Below the pieces are notes generated by a model. The model had not been told where the DNA came from. It did not search any database and saw only the letters and a list, made by a program, of their open reading frames with translations. From Cyprinodon diabolis (Eukaryota > Chordata > Actinopteri > Cyprinodontiformes > Cyprinodontidae), in assembly GCA_030533445.1 (NCBI GenBank), contig CM060081.1, positions 902,315-966,314 of the forward strand: a stretch of 64,000 nucleotides of DNA, written 5' to 3'. Below are positions 11,127 through 22,844 of the stretch, piece after piece. Position numbers and translations under genes: made by a program. Positions within the stretch are counted from its first letter, which is position 1, and each line of letters opens with the position of its first letter.

Positions 11127-11783
11127 TAGGGACCCCCATTTCATCTTTCTGCTTCATTCTCTCTCTGTTCTCCTATTCTGCAGAATCTGTTTGTTCAATC
11201 TCTAACCTTCTGCTCTCTCTGCTTTTCCTCAGAGTAGCTTTGCCTCGTCTGTTCCTGTTTGGCTGTGACGTCATCCAGGAAAGAAACATCAGCTGTGCTG
11301 CTTCCATCAACACCCTTGTTTGTAGATGTTGGAGATCGGCCTGTCTTCAGGTGTGGTCCTGTTTCTCTGGCCGTGGCTGGGTGGATGTGCTCTCTTCATC
11401 CTCTGGCATGGGAGCTGCCTTGGAGCTCGTCTGCCTGGCTGTGTGTTTCCTGGACGGGGCTGCCTTTTACAGCTGCTTTTTGTATCTCTGCTTCTGTCTC
11501 CTTGAACCCCAGTGGGCCTCAGCAGATGGCAGCTCACACTGAGCCTGGTTCTGCTGGAGGTTTCTTCCTGTTAAAAGGGAGTTTTTCCTCTCCACTGTCG
11601 CTGCAAGCATGCTTAGTGTGAGGGATTGTATTTGAGTCAATGAGTCAATGCAATCAACTGGTTTTCCTTAGATAGAAAACTTTGTATCAATTTGACTGTA
11701 TGATCTGGTTGAACTGTAAAGTGCCTTGAGATGACATGTGTTGTGAATTTGGCGCTATATAAATAAACTGAATTGAATTGAAA

Positions 11784-12650
11784 ATTAAATTCTTCACCAA
11801 AAAATTAAATTTTATACATTTTTTAATTTTTATTTATTTATTTTTTATTTATTTATTTTTGTTATTTTTTTACATATAAAAATATATATAAAATAAATAA
11901 ATAAATAAATGAAATAAAATAAAAAAAAATAAGAAAAATTATACAAAAAAAATATATATAAAAAAATAAAAATAAATAAATATGTATACATTTAAGTTTG
12001 AGTCCTGAAATGAGTCCTGATGCAGTAAAAAAAAAAATATTTATTTTTTCTTGAATAAAGAAATCTACTGGGATAGTTTTAGGAATCTGAAGATGAAACA
12101 GTTGTGGTTTTTTTGAGCCTGCTAATTTTCAGAGTTTATTCCCTATTTGCTGAAAATAAAGAAGAAACAGAAAGCTGGTTGAATTTCCCACATTAATCTT
12201 CTGACTGTTATCCAGATGAAAATCAATAGAAATAACTGAACATCAGAGTGCAGATAAAGCAAACACTATATTTAAACTAGTTTCTTTAAAAAGAAGTTTG
12301 GAAATTCTTTTAACAAACAGGCTTTTGTACAAAGTATTTAATGCATTTCGGTCAATGTGTTTAATACTTTTACTCATAACAGTTCTTATAAACATTTACT
12401 TTGATTTCTATTAACATGTCGATTAGTTTCAACCAGAGAAATTAGGACACCTACAAAATATGTTTCCGTTTTTGGAAGAAAGCTGCGCTGGTAGGAGGCC
12501 AGGCTCCATGTGGAAAGACTGATGTGCTGCACCAGGACGTGAAAAAAGGAAAGAAAAGATCATTTCGAACAAGGAAAATGTAAATGCGTCCATATCTTAT
12601 CTTGATGGACGAATAATTTTGTTTCATTAAAAATGTTGAAAGCAGCTTCT
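11784..12650. other. AT-rich low-complexity DNA, no gene
   Basis: 11784-12050 is (A/T)n with ATTT/AAAT runs following the L2 tail. 12060-12650 is unique-looking AT-rich sequence. Nothing coding is recognised in either part. Confidence 0.65.
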
Positions 12651-12966
12651 TACGGAAGAGGATAAGGGCCACTGAAAAAAAAAAAAAAAAGTTAACAGAT
12701 TTTTTTTTTATTTTATTTAAGTATAGTATGGGAAACAAGTCAGAATTCTGACTTGTTTCTCAGAATTCTGACTTTTTTTATTGTCAGAATTCAGTCAGAA
12801 TTCTGAGAAAAAAGTCAGAATTCTGACTTTTTTTATTTTCAGAATTCAGTCAGAATTCTGAGAAAAAAGTCAAAATTCTGACTTGTTTCCCATACTATAC
12901 TTAAATAAAATAAAAAAAAATCTGTTAACTTTTTTTTTTTTTCAGTGGCCCTTATCCTCTTCCGTA
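12651..12966. mobile_element. palindromic-array MITE, copy A (316 bp)
   Basis: Ends are TACGGAAGAGGATAAGGG and its complement. The flanking 6-bp direct repeat is GCTTCT on both sides (12645-12650 and 12967-12972). The arms extend about 100 bp inward (GGCCACTG, poly-A, GTTAAC, ATAGTATGGGAAACAAG). The centre holds tandem copies of GTCAGAATTCTGA, itself a palindrome around an EcoRI site. The whole element is therefore a near-perfect hairpin. No coding capacity. Confidence 0.9.
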
Positions 12967-13939
12967 GCTTCTTGAGCTGCAGCTTTTTTTCTTTATTATT
13001 CTATTATTCTTTATAAAATGCACGCTGATTGCAAACAACCTGAGAAAGAGAAGCAGCTTTTCCCCTGTGAGGAAGAGCAAAGCAGAGTGATTTCTCCTGC
13101 TTCTCCTCGCTGAAACTTAACCAGACTGGAAAAGGAAAGAGCTGGAAAACTCTCAGAGACGACTCCCCATCTGGCTTCTATTTTCCATTCTCTGCACACT
13201 TGGCGCCTGTTCTTGTTGACTCTCTATCTGGTTTCAGGAGAAGATTAGAAATTAATTTAACCTAAAAAAGGGAAAGATGAAAGAAGGTTAGAGGGAAAAC
13301 AAGGACTGAAACGCCTGAGTGAGAAAGAATTTAGCCATCAACTCGCTAAGAGTAAAATATGCTTTATTGCTCCATCATTCTAATTTTCACCTCATTCTTA
13401 ATGAACTTATCTGTCTTTGCTTGTCTTCAGATAAACACGCCTGAAACTAGAAGGAAAAACTTCAGCTTGATAAAATAAATTGTAAAATCAGGGCTACATT
13501 TGCATTTCAATCACTGCCAGCAACATTCTTTTATCATCCAGAGCCTTTTAAGGTCGCCCCAAAAAAATCCAAGGTTTTATAATTAATAAACGTTAGAATC
13601 ATTGTTGTTAACATTTTGCTCAGAGGGCTTTGCTGCAACTATTGGAACACGAGTATGTTAAAATAACTCTGATTCTAACTAACTAACTAGCATTTTTAAT
13701 CTAACTTATAATATCTACAGACTAGTGTTCATTCCATTCCGCTATCATCTCAACCAAAACATCCTACCTGCTCAGCCAGGCCAACAATGACCCTAACGAC
13801 CCCCATTTCAGAGACATAGACCAGTATTGGGTATTGCTGGCTAACAAAGAAGCCAAACGACCTCCGTTCCTAAGGGGCGGGGCCAATCTTCTGCTTCAGT
13901 TTGCATGTTTTCTAAACAAAACAAAGATTTGTTTTTGGC
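12967..13939. other. no gene recognised
   Basis: Unique-looking sequence upstream of the kelch exons. I searched it for earlier kelch exons (GG-containing repeat codons next to splice sites) and found none. Confidence 0.5.
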
Positions 13940-14080
13940 CCACTCTACATTTTGAATTGAAAAAGCTTCCTGCATGGGAAGAGAAACGTCTTCAGACTTG
14001 GAAACAAAGTCCAGTGGATTGTTGTGTAATTTTATTTTGGAATGACTCTGACCTGGATGACTGAGAATCTTCAGCAGCAG
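13940..14080 (+). repeat. dispersed fish repeat (AGCTTCCTG...AACGTCTTCA type), copy 1
   Basis: AAGCTTCCTGCATGGGAAG, then GAAACGTCTTCAGACTTGGA, then AGTCCAGTGGATTG and GACCTGGATGACTGAG. The same ordered blocks occur at 26600-26690 and, as a head-to-head pair, at 55665-55860. It is short, interspersed and noncoding. Confidence 0.75.
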
Positions 14081-14366
14081 ATTTTCCTCCAGACACTCAG
14101 GAATCTGTCAGCAGGCTGTCAAACATCAGTTTCAGCCTCTCTCTGCTTCCTCCCTTTGCCTGTTGTGGTTCTTTCCTTTTTTTTTTGTGCCTGACAGCTT
14201 CATAGAGGTGTGTGTGTGGCGGGTGGGGGGGTGGGGGGTAGAACGTCTTCTAGCTACAGGTGCATCATGGGTAACCTGTTCGCATAGGTCAGACTCAGCA
14301 GCGTCCTGTCTGTCTGACTATGCTGCCTTAGGAATTGACCTTGTCTAGTTTCTGACCTTACGTTTA

Positions 14367-14375
14367 CCCCCCCCC

Positions 14376-14406
<31 letters not shown>
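14367..14406. repeat. C-run and (CA)n microsatellite
   Basis: Twelve C residues run into about fourteen CA units, 38 bp upstream of a kelch exon acceptor. It lies in the intron just ahead of the polypyrimidine tract. Confidence 0.93.
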
Positions 14407-14408
<2 letters not shown>

Positions 14409-14444
14409 CATCTGTCTTTTTATTTTCTCCTTGTTCCTTTTCAG

Positions 14445-14546
14445 GCACCTGGCTAAGGTCCGACGAGACGGTGTCTCTGAAAACGAAGCGAGCCGACTGT
14501 GCTGCTGCCTTCTTGCGCGGCAGGATGGTGGTCGCAGGTGGACTTG
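14445..14546 (+). CDS. klhdc8a: KLHDC8A-like kelch protein, penultimate-but-one known exon
   Basis: 102-bp exon, preceded by a pyrimidine tract ending TTTTCAG and followed by the donor GTGAGT. It enters in phase with two bases of a Gly codon and leaves with one base of the next Gly codon. The translation runs (G)TWLRSDETVSLKTKRAD...RMVVAGGL(G). The segment aligns without gaps to the sixth-kelch region of KLHDC8A as I know it (GWL.., KKRRAD, VIVAGGLG). VVAGGLG carries the double glycine that ends a kelch strand. Kelch repeats form a beta-propeller; KLHDC8A has propeller repeats and no BTB domain, and its partners are poorly defined. The upstream exons must lie outside the window or were missed. 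The paralogue KLHDC8B is less similar. Confidence 0.85.
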
Positions 14547-14682
14547 GTGAGTTAGAAGCACAACATCAGATATAAACAACATGACTACAGACAGGAAATG
14601 TCTCCATTAAATGCTTTTCTGCAATAAACTGAAGCAAGAGTGTGACGCCTTAATGAGGGCGGCTCCTTAATGTCACCTTTAG

Positions 14683-14831
14683 GTCATGAGCCCACAGCTT
14701 TGGACACAGTCGAGGCCTTTAACCCTCAGAAGAAGAAATGGGAACCTTTAGCCCCCATGAATTTCCCCAGATGCTCTGCCTCTTCCATCGTTATCAAAGA
14801 CCGCCTCCTGGTGGTGGGAGGAGTTAACCAG
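14683..14831 (+). CDS. klhdc8a: KLHDC8A-like kelch protein, next exon (last full kelch repeat)
   Basis: 149-bp exon, acceptor TTTAG and donor GTAAGC. It follows a 136-bp intron. Phase matches the previous exon (G|GT gives Gly) and it ends in phase 0. It encodes a complete kelch strand set: HEPTALDTVEAFNP, the KKKWE tryptophan motif, PLAPMNFPRCSASS, then RLLVVGGVNQ with the double glycine. Residue pattern GL(G).EPT.L.T.EAF.P..KKWE matches KLHDC8A rather than 8B. Splice sites, phase and reading frame are all intact, so the gene looks functional here. Confidence 0.9.
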
Positions 14832-15533
14832 GTAAGCGGCCTCCAGGGTGAACTACCACACGTTTTTAAAGTTGTAACGAGCAATAGGTCCTCGTTCCTT
14901 AAAACAGTTTTATTCAGCTCTGTCCCGGGGCGACTAGGACCTCACAACATCTGGGTTCCCGGGGTGGGGGGGTGAAAATAGACGTACACCAAAAACCAAT
15001 CAAACCTATACTAAATTATCACACCAGTATATTTATATAATTGCAAACAACAACAAACAAAAGTACTTTATAAAAAAAAAACATTATTAGGTTTATTTTT
15101 TGTCAGAAATCTTTCCCTTCTGTGTCTTTGTGAAAGTAATGATGTGTTTTGCATGGTCCAATATTGGGTCACAAACGGTTTAACAATGGAGAAGCTATTA
15201 GTCAGCTTTATTTTTTCTTGATATATAAAAACTATTTATTTTCTGAGAATGTGTTTATTTAAGAGCAACTATGTAAATGAACAAACGTCTAGAAAAAGTA
15301 GACTATATTCTATTATTTTCCATGTTATAATTTATTTATATATTACATGTTATATATTATATTATTTATATATTATATTTATTTATATATAATATATTAT
15401 ATGTTGTTATTTCCCAGGTTGTTAATTCTTCTTTGTCTTTTCTATAAAGTGCTTTAAATCAGTCCTAGCTGTTTTTATCAATGCTGGCTCAGATCCTGAC
15501 CTCTGAAAAAGGAGGCGGGGAAAGCAGGTTAAA
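14832..15533. other. intron sequence, AT-rich, no gene
   Basis: Start of the 10.6-kb kelch intron. AT-rich tracts (TTTATATATTA near 15330-15410) and nothing coding. Confidence 0.7.
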
Positions 15534-16345
15534 GCCTTAGCCTCGCTGCACGCAGTTAGCCTGGCTGCATGCAGTTAGCCTGGCTGCATGCAGTTAGCCT
15601 GGCTGCATGCAGTTAGTCTCGCTGCACGCAGTTAGCCTGGCTGCATGCAGTTAGCCTCGCTGCACGCAGTTAGCCTGGCTGCATGCAGTTAGCCTCAGCT
15701 GCATGGAGTTAGCCTCGCTGCATGCAGTTAACCTCTCTGCATGCAGTTAGCCTCTCTGCACGCAGTTAGCCTTGCTGCACGCAGTTAGCCTGGCTGCATG
15801 CAGTTAGCCTGGCTGCATGCAGTTAGCCTGGCTGCATGCAGTTAGCTTCTCTACACGCAGTTAGCCTTGCTGCACGCAGTTAGCCTGGCTGCACGCAGTT
15901 AGCCTGGCTGCATACAGTTAGCCTGGCTGCATGCAGTTAGCCTCGCTGCACGCAGTTAGCCTTTCTGCATGCAGTTAGCCTCGCTGCATGCAGTTAGCCT
16001 CGCTGCATGCAGTTAGCCTCTCTGCCTGCAGTTAGCCTGGCTGCACGCAGTTAGCCTCTCTGCATGGAGTTAGCCTGGCTGCATGCAGTTAGCCTGGCTG
16101 CGTGGAGTTAGCCTGGCTGGATGCAGTTAGCCTCGCTGCATGCAGTTAGACTGGCTGCATACAGTTAGCCTTGGCTGCATGCAGTTAGCCTGGCTGCATA
16201 CAGTTAGCCTCGCTGCACGCAGTTAGACTGGCTGCATACAGTTAGCCTTGGCTGCATACAGTTAGCCTGGCTGCGTGGAGTTAGCCTGGCTGCATGCAGT
16301 TAGCCTGGCTGCATGGAGTTAGCCCGGCTGCATGCAGTTAGCCTA
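15534..16345. repeat. 19-bp minisatellite, about 42 units
   Basis: Tandem 19-bp units of the form GCAGTTAGCCTGGCTGCAT. Units vary mainly at two positions (CTGG/CTCG/CTCT and GCATGCA/GCACGCA/GCATACA). GCATGC and TGCA palindromes recur in each unit. It lies wholly inside the kelch intron. Variant units are interleaved, as expected from unequal exchange. Confidence 0.95.
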
Positions 16346-18026
16346 GCCTTGGAGCTAAACCAATTCTCTCGTCTCTTGCTCCCACGACTCGACCTTTCAA
16401 TCACCTGCCAAACGTCGGCGCTGTGGCTGGAGCTCTCCTATGCGTTTGAGTCTTTTAACCAGAGTCACTGGGTAAACAGGTTAACTTCCTAGGGGGGAAA
16501 TAAGTCGCCAATCTGACCAAAAAGAGAATGAGGCTTTACTAGTCATTCAAGATTAAACATTTATCTTGCACATCTAAAAATATATATTAATATATTTCTA
16601 AATATTTAAAACCTTAATTTAAAATGAAATTATAAAAAAGACATTTTCTTTATTTATATGACTTAATCAGGGTCATTGGGTGGGTGGGGCGGCGCCCTCT
16701 ATTGGCCAGTCACCACTGCTTGTCACATATCTTTAACCTACTATCAATGTTGGCATGGCAACCGTCTCCTACTGCACCCAGAATCCCAAACCTTTTTTCT
16801 TCTCTTTATTACCTTTCGGGTTTTTCCATATTTTCTTTCTGAGGTCGTGATTTTTAGCAGAACCGGTTTAGCAGGTTTGCTGGGTAACGCTGCTCTGATT
16901 TACTGAATGCCTCTCATGTTAGTCAACTTTGAAAGGATGCAGGCGCTGCTCCAGGAGGACAGATTGCACCGAGTTTAATGCTTATTTCCTGAGGCTTAAT
17001 TTTTGTGTATGGCAAAAAAAGCCAAGAATGAAGATCAGCAGGAGTCAGTCCTGAAATACAACCAGTCACTGCTGACGGTTTGAACACCAGTTTTTACATA
17101 ACCTCAGTCACATTTGATGATAATATGATCTGCTCCCCCTCATAAACGTGCCCTTAATGACCATTTAGAAACAACTTCAAAATGAAATAGGATTATAAAG
17201 AAATTAAATGTTGAAAGATTCTAATCAAACTGATTTTATTAACTTTTATGGCATCTTTTGTTATTGTTGCTTTTTGCTTCTTTTACATTTTAGAAAACTT
17301 AAAAGAGTTTTTATTCATATTCATTGAATTTGACAGTATTTCCAAAGTATCCATTTCTGTCCCTTTTTAACCTCCCAAAGCATCAGAGAACCAACAGATG
17401 ATGGAAGACATGATGTGCAAAGGTGATGCTTTTCTTCATCAGAGTCCAGGACAGTGGTCTGAGTTGATGGAAGATATTCAGAACTAAATGTGGGATATTT
17501 CATAAAACTCCCTCAGAAAAGCGTGAAATTATTGAGTTATTTACAAATATTTACAACTCTGCCCAACGATTCTCACATAGACCTACTCAGTCTCATAAGG
17601 AACAATTTTTTAAGGCGGAATTTAATTTATCTAAAGCTAGATATTTGTTTTAAAACGTTTTAAAAAAATGTGGAAAAAAATGTGGAAAATCAAAACATGC
17701 CCCTGTGTCCCACTAGAGGGCGCTCACGTACCATTGGTGGTACGCGTACCACCGTTTGCGCACCACTGAGCTAATGCACATGTACAGCTGGGATTGGTGG
17801 GTTTCACCAAAAGGACGCCTCACTTTCTCAATGCAAAGGTCAATGTGAATGTCTGTGGTAGAAAGTTATCCATATTTAATGAAAAATTAAAGTGAAAATA
17901 CTGCTGCCATCAATAAACCAGGAAGGGAGGAGGACACACCACTACAGATACATTAATAGCACAAGTCTGAAAATTTTTCCTCAGACGTATTATTTCATTG
18001 TATCCACATTAAATCTGATATCTGTC
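16346..18026. other. intron sequence, no gene recognised
   Basis: Unique-looking or old-repeat DNA. The ORFs at 16676 and 17321 have no recognisable domain. A perfect palindrome lies at 17736-17753. Confidence 0.6.
17736..17753. repeat. 18-bp perfect palindrome GGTGGTACGCGTACCACC
   Basis: It reads the same on both strands, in a GC-rich pocket (17709-17765) within AT-rich intron. It is probably part of an unrecognised repeat, since the surrounding text ('...TAGAGGGCGCTC...') looks like fish interspersed repeats. Confidence 0.7.
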
Positions 18027-18150
18027 AGGAGAAGCTGACTGCCACTCAGATTTCCTGCGGTACTTGAACGGGCTGCGGTGCAGATGAAACATTTGCTTGG
18101 TGAGAAGCTCAAATGACCTCTTGGGGGAAGTGGGCCCAAACTTCCTGTTC
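18027..18150. repeat. dispersed repeat pair, member 1 (with 31568-31690)
   Basis: GACTGCCACTCAGATTTCCT, GCGGTACTTGAACGG and TGCAGATGAA occur in the same order at 31570-31640. Similarity is moderate and continues to about the AAGCTC block. Both copies are noncoding as they stand, but the minus strand at 31642-31830 is open and acidic, so the repeat may be an old transposon coding piece. Confidence 0.6.
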
Positions 18151-20096
18151 GGAACCCCAGCTCAGTTAGAAGCTCAGTTGATCCTTCCATCGAGAGAAGG
18201 ACCGAACAAATCCAGTTTACAGGATGACTTCCTGCCGAGAGGCAAAGACAAAAAAAAGTTAAGACTCAGGTTGACAAAAACTTAGCTTGGCTAGAGTATC
18301 CAAAACTGGCAAACAAAAACTCAGGTTAGACTCTGCTAAACTAAGCATGGCTAGAGTGCCCAGTATTGGCAAACACTATGGCCTCGAGGTAGTGGCAGTC
18401 AGCAGCTTAAAAACACTCCACAGGTAATGAGTCAATGAGCTGCAGGTATGCAGGGAGAACCAATGAGGACGGCGCACCACTTGGTGGAGGAGGAAAGGAA
18501 ACACAAAAATAGACCACACAAACTGGATTCCTGACAATATCTAACCAGTTAAAAAAAAATTATTATTTTCCTATGATTAAATAATAAACATTAATAGATT
18601 TTTTTAAGGAATGTGGTTGCATGTAGTTGCATACGTCTTTCCCACTTCAGTCTATTTTGCCTCTGAAGATCTTTGTGCTTTGACAGACCTGATTGATCAC
18701 TGTCTTTATTTTAACAAGACAACAAAAGAGTTCACGAAAATCTGTTTATTGTCTTTTATATTTCAAAAGAGAAACATAGACAAGTGCCTCAGAAATACAC
18801 AACATAAAAACCAAAAAAACTTCATCATTATTATTGATACTTTCCAAGAACAGAAAAATCTGTTCCCATAACTTATTGAACAAACAATATATAAACCTTA
18901 ATCATAAAGCTGAGTTTCTCCATGGTAACAGAAATTGATAATATAGATATCAAGTTTTTAATTAAGGTCTGGTTACAGATTTCCAGGAAGTTGCTACACT
19001 ATATTTGGCACCAAACGCTAAATGATGGACATTTGATCAACCTAGCAGACAACCTAGGACAGAGATTAAATTTAGTACCGACATTAAGTGAAATTTTATC
19101 TAAAACCAGGACTTTCCCAAAGGCAGTGAATCAAATGGTCTTTATCTCCACATTTAGCACATGTATCCATAATGTTGGAATCAGATTTATTATGAATGTT
19201 GGAGATGTTAGTAGATTAATTTAAATATTGATAGATTGTCTCTGTCCCTTCAGACCGGCCATCTGCCCATTTATTAAATTTCAGATCTTTCCAACATTCC
19301 AGTCTTTACTGGTCTAAGGAATTCAGGGAGCCATCTTTGATGACTATCATGAAACGCGGACAGATGGACCCAGTATTCAGGAGATACAGTCGGTAGGAAA
19401 GTTCAAAAAGTTTATTAAATAAACAAACAAAACAAAAGCGGAGCTGTGGCTCGCGGACACTGCAGGCGGGGGGGCGGGGCACCGCCCAATCACAGACACT
19501 CTGTAGTGGTAGAAACACAGGTAAGTGACCACGATCATCTGACAGAAGATTATCTTAGTTGGCCACTTACCTGGTTTAACAGTCCAGACCAAGAATGTCC
19601 CAGTGCTGCAGTTCCAGAGGTGATGCTGGAAGCCGATCCTGGTCAGGGATCCAGAACAGACAGGAACAGGCAGGATCCAGATCCGGCAGGAATAGAAACA
19701 TTTGGCAGGATCCAGACTTCCAGGCATCCACAGGCTTCCAGGAGGGTTCAGAGTCTGACTGGGACCAGAAGCATGACCAGGTGGTCACGCACAGGAGCAG
19801 ACAGGATCAGGTTTCAGACAGGCAGGCTCAGTGGAAGAGGTTAGCCGAGACAGGACGTGGAACCAGAACTTGATGCAGGACTTTAAAATGGTCTCCTCCC
19901 TGGAGCCAGGCTTACTGGATAAAAACTGAACCTCCCCACATATTGAGCCAAAAACCCAGAGGACTCCGCTGGGGAGGAACAGTGGACGATCAGGAGACGA
20001 GACAGACACTAAAACCCTCCTTCCACTGGCTGCTAGGATCCAGGACATGAACCATGGCAAAAACTGAACCGACAGACTAACAGAAAGATAAGAAAT

Positions 20097-22844
20097 GTCA
20101 GTGCTGCAGAGTGCAAAAGCATAGCTTATTCCCCTTCACAGGTTGATGATTTTGTTGATGGGGTTGCTAGTTCTCTGCGTACTGCCTTACACAACGCAGC
20201 TCCCTTGAAAATGAAAACCGTTGAAAATAGAAAGCTTGCTCCTTGGTTTAATGCAGAGCTGCGTACTTTGAAGCAAAATGCTAGGAAACTGGAGAGAAAA
20301 TATCGCTCCACAGGCCTGCGGGAGTCCTTCCTAGTCTGGAAAAATGGTTTACTGCTGTATAAGAGGACCCTTTGTAAAGCAAGAGCAGCATACTTCTCCT
20401 CATTAATAGAGGAGAATAAGAATAATCCTAGATTTCTTTTTAATACAGTTGCCAAACTCACCCAGAGCCATAGCTCTGTTGAACCGTCCATTCCACCTGC
20501 TCTTAGCAGCAATGATTTTATGGGATTCTTTATAAATAAGATTGATCTTATTAAAAATAAGATCATAAGCACTCCTCTATCCGCGATTGTACCTGAGGTA
20601 GTCATGGAATCTGAACCGGGTTTAGACTGCTTTGATCCAGTTGAACTTTCTGAATTAGCAAAATTATTGTCTTCATCTAAGCCTTCAACTTGGATGTTAG
20701 ATCCAGTTCCAACCAGGTTATTTAAGGAGGTATTCCTTTTGATCTCCTCCTCCATTTTAGATGTGATTAATCTATCTCTATATGTACCTAAAGCTTTTAA
20801 GGTTGCTGTAATTAAACCTCTGCTTAAGAAACCGTCTCTTGACCCAGATGACTTGGTTAATTATAGACCTACGTATATCCAATCTTCCTTTCTTATCCAA
20901 AATTCTTGAGAAAGTAGTTGCCAAACAAGTTTGCGATCACTTCCACCATAATGAACTTTTTGAAGAGTTTCAGTCTGGCTTTAGAGCTCATCAAAGCACT
21001 GAAACAGCTCTGGTGAAAGTCACTAATGATATTCTCATGGCCTCAGATAATGGACTTGTATCTGTGCTCGTCCTGTTGGATCTCATTGCTGCATTTGATC
21101 CAGTTGATCATAATATTCTTTTAGAAAGACTTGAATATTTTGTTGGAATTAAAGTAACAGCACTAGACTGGTTTAAATCTTATCTATCTGATCGAATTCA
21201 GTTTGTTTATGTTAATGATAGATCTTTAACATGCTCAAAGGTTACCTGTGGAGTACCACAGGGATCAGTGCTAGGACCAATTCTCTTTACTTTATACATG
21301 CTCCCAATCGGTAGAGTTATTAGACAGCATGGGATTAATTTCCACTGTTATGCTGATGATACCCAGCTATATCTGTCTATAAATCCAGATGAAGCTAACC
21401 CATTACATAGATTACAGGCATGTCTGAAGACATAAAAACCTGGATGACTCTTAACTTTCTGCTTCTGAATGCAGACAAAACAGAAGTTATAGTCTTTGGA
21501 CCAGAGTCTCTGAAAAAGAAGCTGATTAGCCAGTCACTTCATTTGGATGGGATTAAACTGATTTCAGATAATAAAGTAAAAAATGCAAAAATGAGAAATC
21601 TCCTGTCCAGGGGTGATGCTGAGAAACTAGTCCATGCATTTGTTACTTCAAGGCTGGACTATTGTAATTCTTTACTATCAGGAAGTCCACAAACTGTAGT
21701 TAAAAGCCTTCAGCTGATCCAAAATGCTGCAGCCAGAGTTCTGATGAAAATTAAAAAGAGAGATCATATCTCTCCTATCCTGGCTTCTCTTCATTGGCTT
21801 CCTGTTAAATCCAGAATAGAATTTAAAATCCTCCTTCTCACATATAAAGCCTTAAATGGCCAAGCTCCATCTGATATCAGAGATCTGATTGTTCCTTATG
21901 TTCCTAACAGAGCACTTCGCTCTCAATCTGCAGGTTTACTAGTGGTTCCTAGAATTTCTAAAAGTAGAATGGGAGGCAGATCTTTTAGTTATCAGGCTCC
22001 TCTCCTGTGGAACCAACTACCAATTTTAGTCCGTGAGGCAGACACTCTGTCTACTTTTAAGACTAGGCTTAAAACTTTCCTTTTTGATAAAGCTTCTAGT
22101 TAGAGTGGCTCAGGTTATCCTGATCTATCTCTATAGTTCTGCTGCTATAGGCTTAGACTGCTGGAGGACATAGGGACCCCTTTTTCATCATTCTGCTTCA
22201 TTCTATCTCTGTTCTCCTATTCTGCAGAATCTGTTTGTTCAATCTCTAACCTTCTGCTCTCTCTGCTTTTCCTCATAGTAGCTTTGCCTCGTCTATTCCT
22301 GTTTGGCTGTGACGTCATCCAGGAAAGAAACATCAGCTGTGCTGCTTCCATCAACACCATTGTTTGTAGATGTTGGAGATCGGCCTGTTTTCCAGTGTAG
22401 TCCTGTTTCTTTGACCGTGACTGGGTGGATGTGCTTTCTTCATCCTCTGGCATGGGAGCTGCCTTGGAGCTCGTCTGCCTGGCTGTGTGTTTCCTGGACG
22501 GGGCCGCCTTTTACAGCTGCTTTTTGTATCTATGCTTCTTTTTCTACGTCTGCTTCTGTCTCCTTGAACCCCAGTGGGCCTCAGCAGATGGCCGCTCACA
22601 CTGAGCCTGGTTCTGCTGGAGGTTTCTTCCTGTTAAAAGGGAGTTTTTCCTCTCCACTGTCGCTACAAGCATGCTTAGTGTGAGGGATTGCTGAAGAGTC
22701 AATGAGTCGATGCAATCAACTGGTTTTCCTTAGATAGAAAACTTTGTATCAATTTGACTGTATGATCTGGTTGAACTGTAAAGTGCCTTGAGATGACATG
22801 TGTTGTGAATTTGGCGCTATATAAATAAACTGAATTGAATTGAA
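20097..22844 (+). mobile_element. L2-clade LINE, copy 2 (5' truncated)
   Basis: Begins inside the ORF2 linker (GTGCTGCAGAGTGCAAAAGC) and runs through the RT and 3' UTR to the TGAATTGAATTGAA tail at 22831-22844. It is very similar to copy 1 and shows the empty Tc1 site (GAGGACATAGGG at 22165-22176). It is inserted in the LTR at 19345-22992. Confidence 0.92.
20140..22103 (+). pseudogene. L2 ORF2 C-terminal two thirds, three lesions
   Basis: Linker and fingers at 20205-20890 (APWFNAELRTLKQNARK, then [11 protein letters not shown]). An inserted CGTA near 20871 shifts frame at NYRP. The palm is at 20839-21435 with [23 protein letters not shown] and YADDTQLY. A one-base loss at about 21426 shifts to the thumb region at 21420-22103. 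An in-frame deletion at about 21584 removes the segment corresponding to copy 1 8838-8930. Compared with copy 1 most lesions are at different places. Confidence 0.88.

Larger units (their letters stand above)
5815..11783 (+). mobile_element. L2-clade LINE, copy 1 (near full length, interrupted by Tc1)
   Basis: It consists of a 5' leader (from about 5815), ORF1 (6080-6943), ORF2 remnants (7135-9445), and a 3' UTR that ends in a (TGAATTGAAT) tail at about 11783. The 3' UTR (9446-9512 plus 11129-11783) is split by a 1.6-kb Tc1 element. Reverse-transcriptase sequence, the SGNH ORF1 and the short-repeat tail all point to the L2 group of fish LINEs. ORF2 carries a large internal deletion joining the endonuclease to the linker near 7515, apparently through a shared TGAAG, plus a one-base deletion near 8635. 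Four more pieces of the same family lie at 20097-22844, 26880-27877 (-), 38837-39215 and 52117-57103 (-). Confidence 0.9.

Noticed and set aside
11240..11621. Cys/Trp-rich frames after the Tc1 element
   Set aside because: They are L2 3' UTR; the same UTR recurs at 22303-22683 and 27045-27321 with equivalent shadow frames.
15534..16345. CRISPR-like regular repeats
   Set aside because: Units are contiguous without unique spacers, and the DNA is vertebrate; it is a minisatellite.
19446..20060. Several frames of about 70-130 residues
   Set aside because: They lie in an LTR on both strands with low-complexity residues and no domain.
20126..20755. 209-residue minus-strand frame
   Set aside because: It is the antisense of the L2 ORF2 linker; the + frame has recognisable L2 protein.
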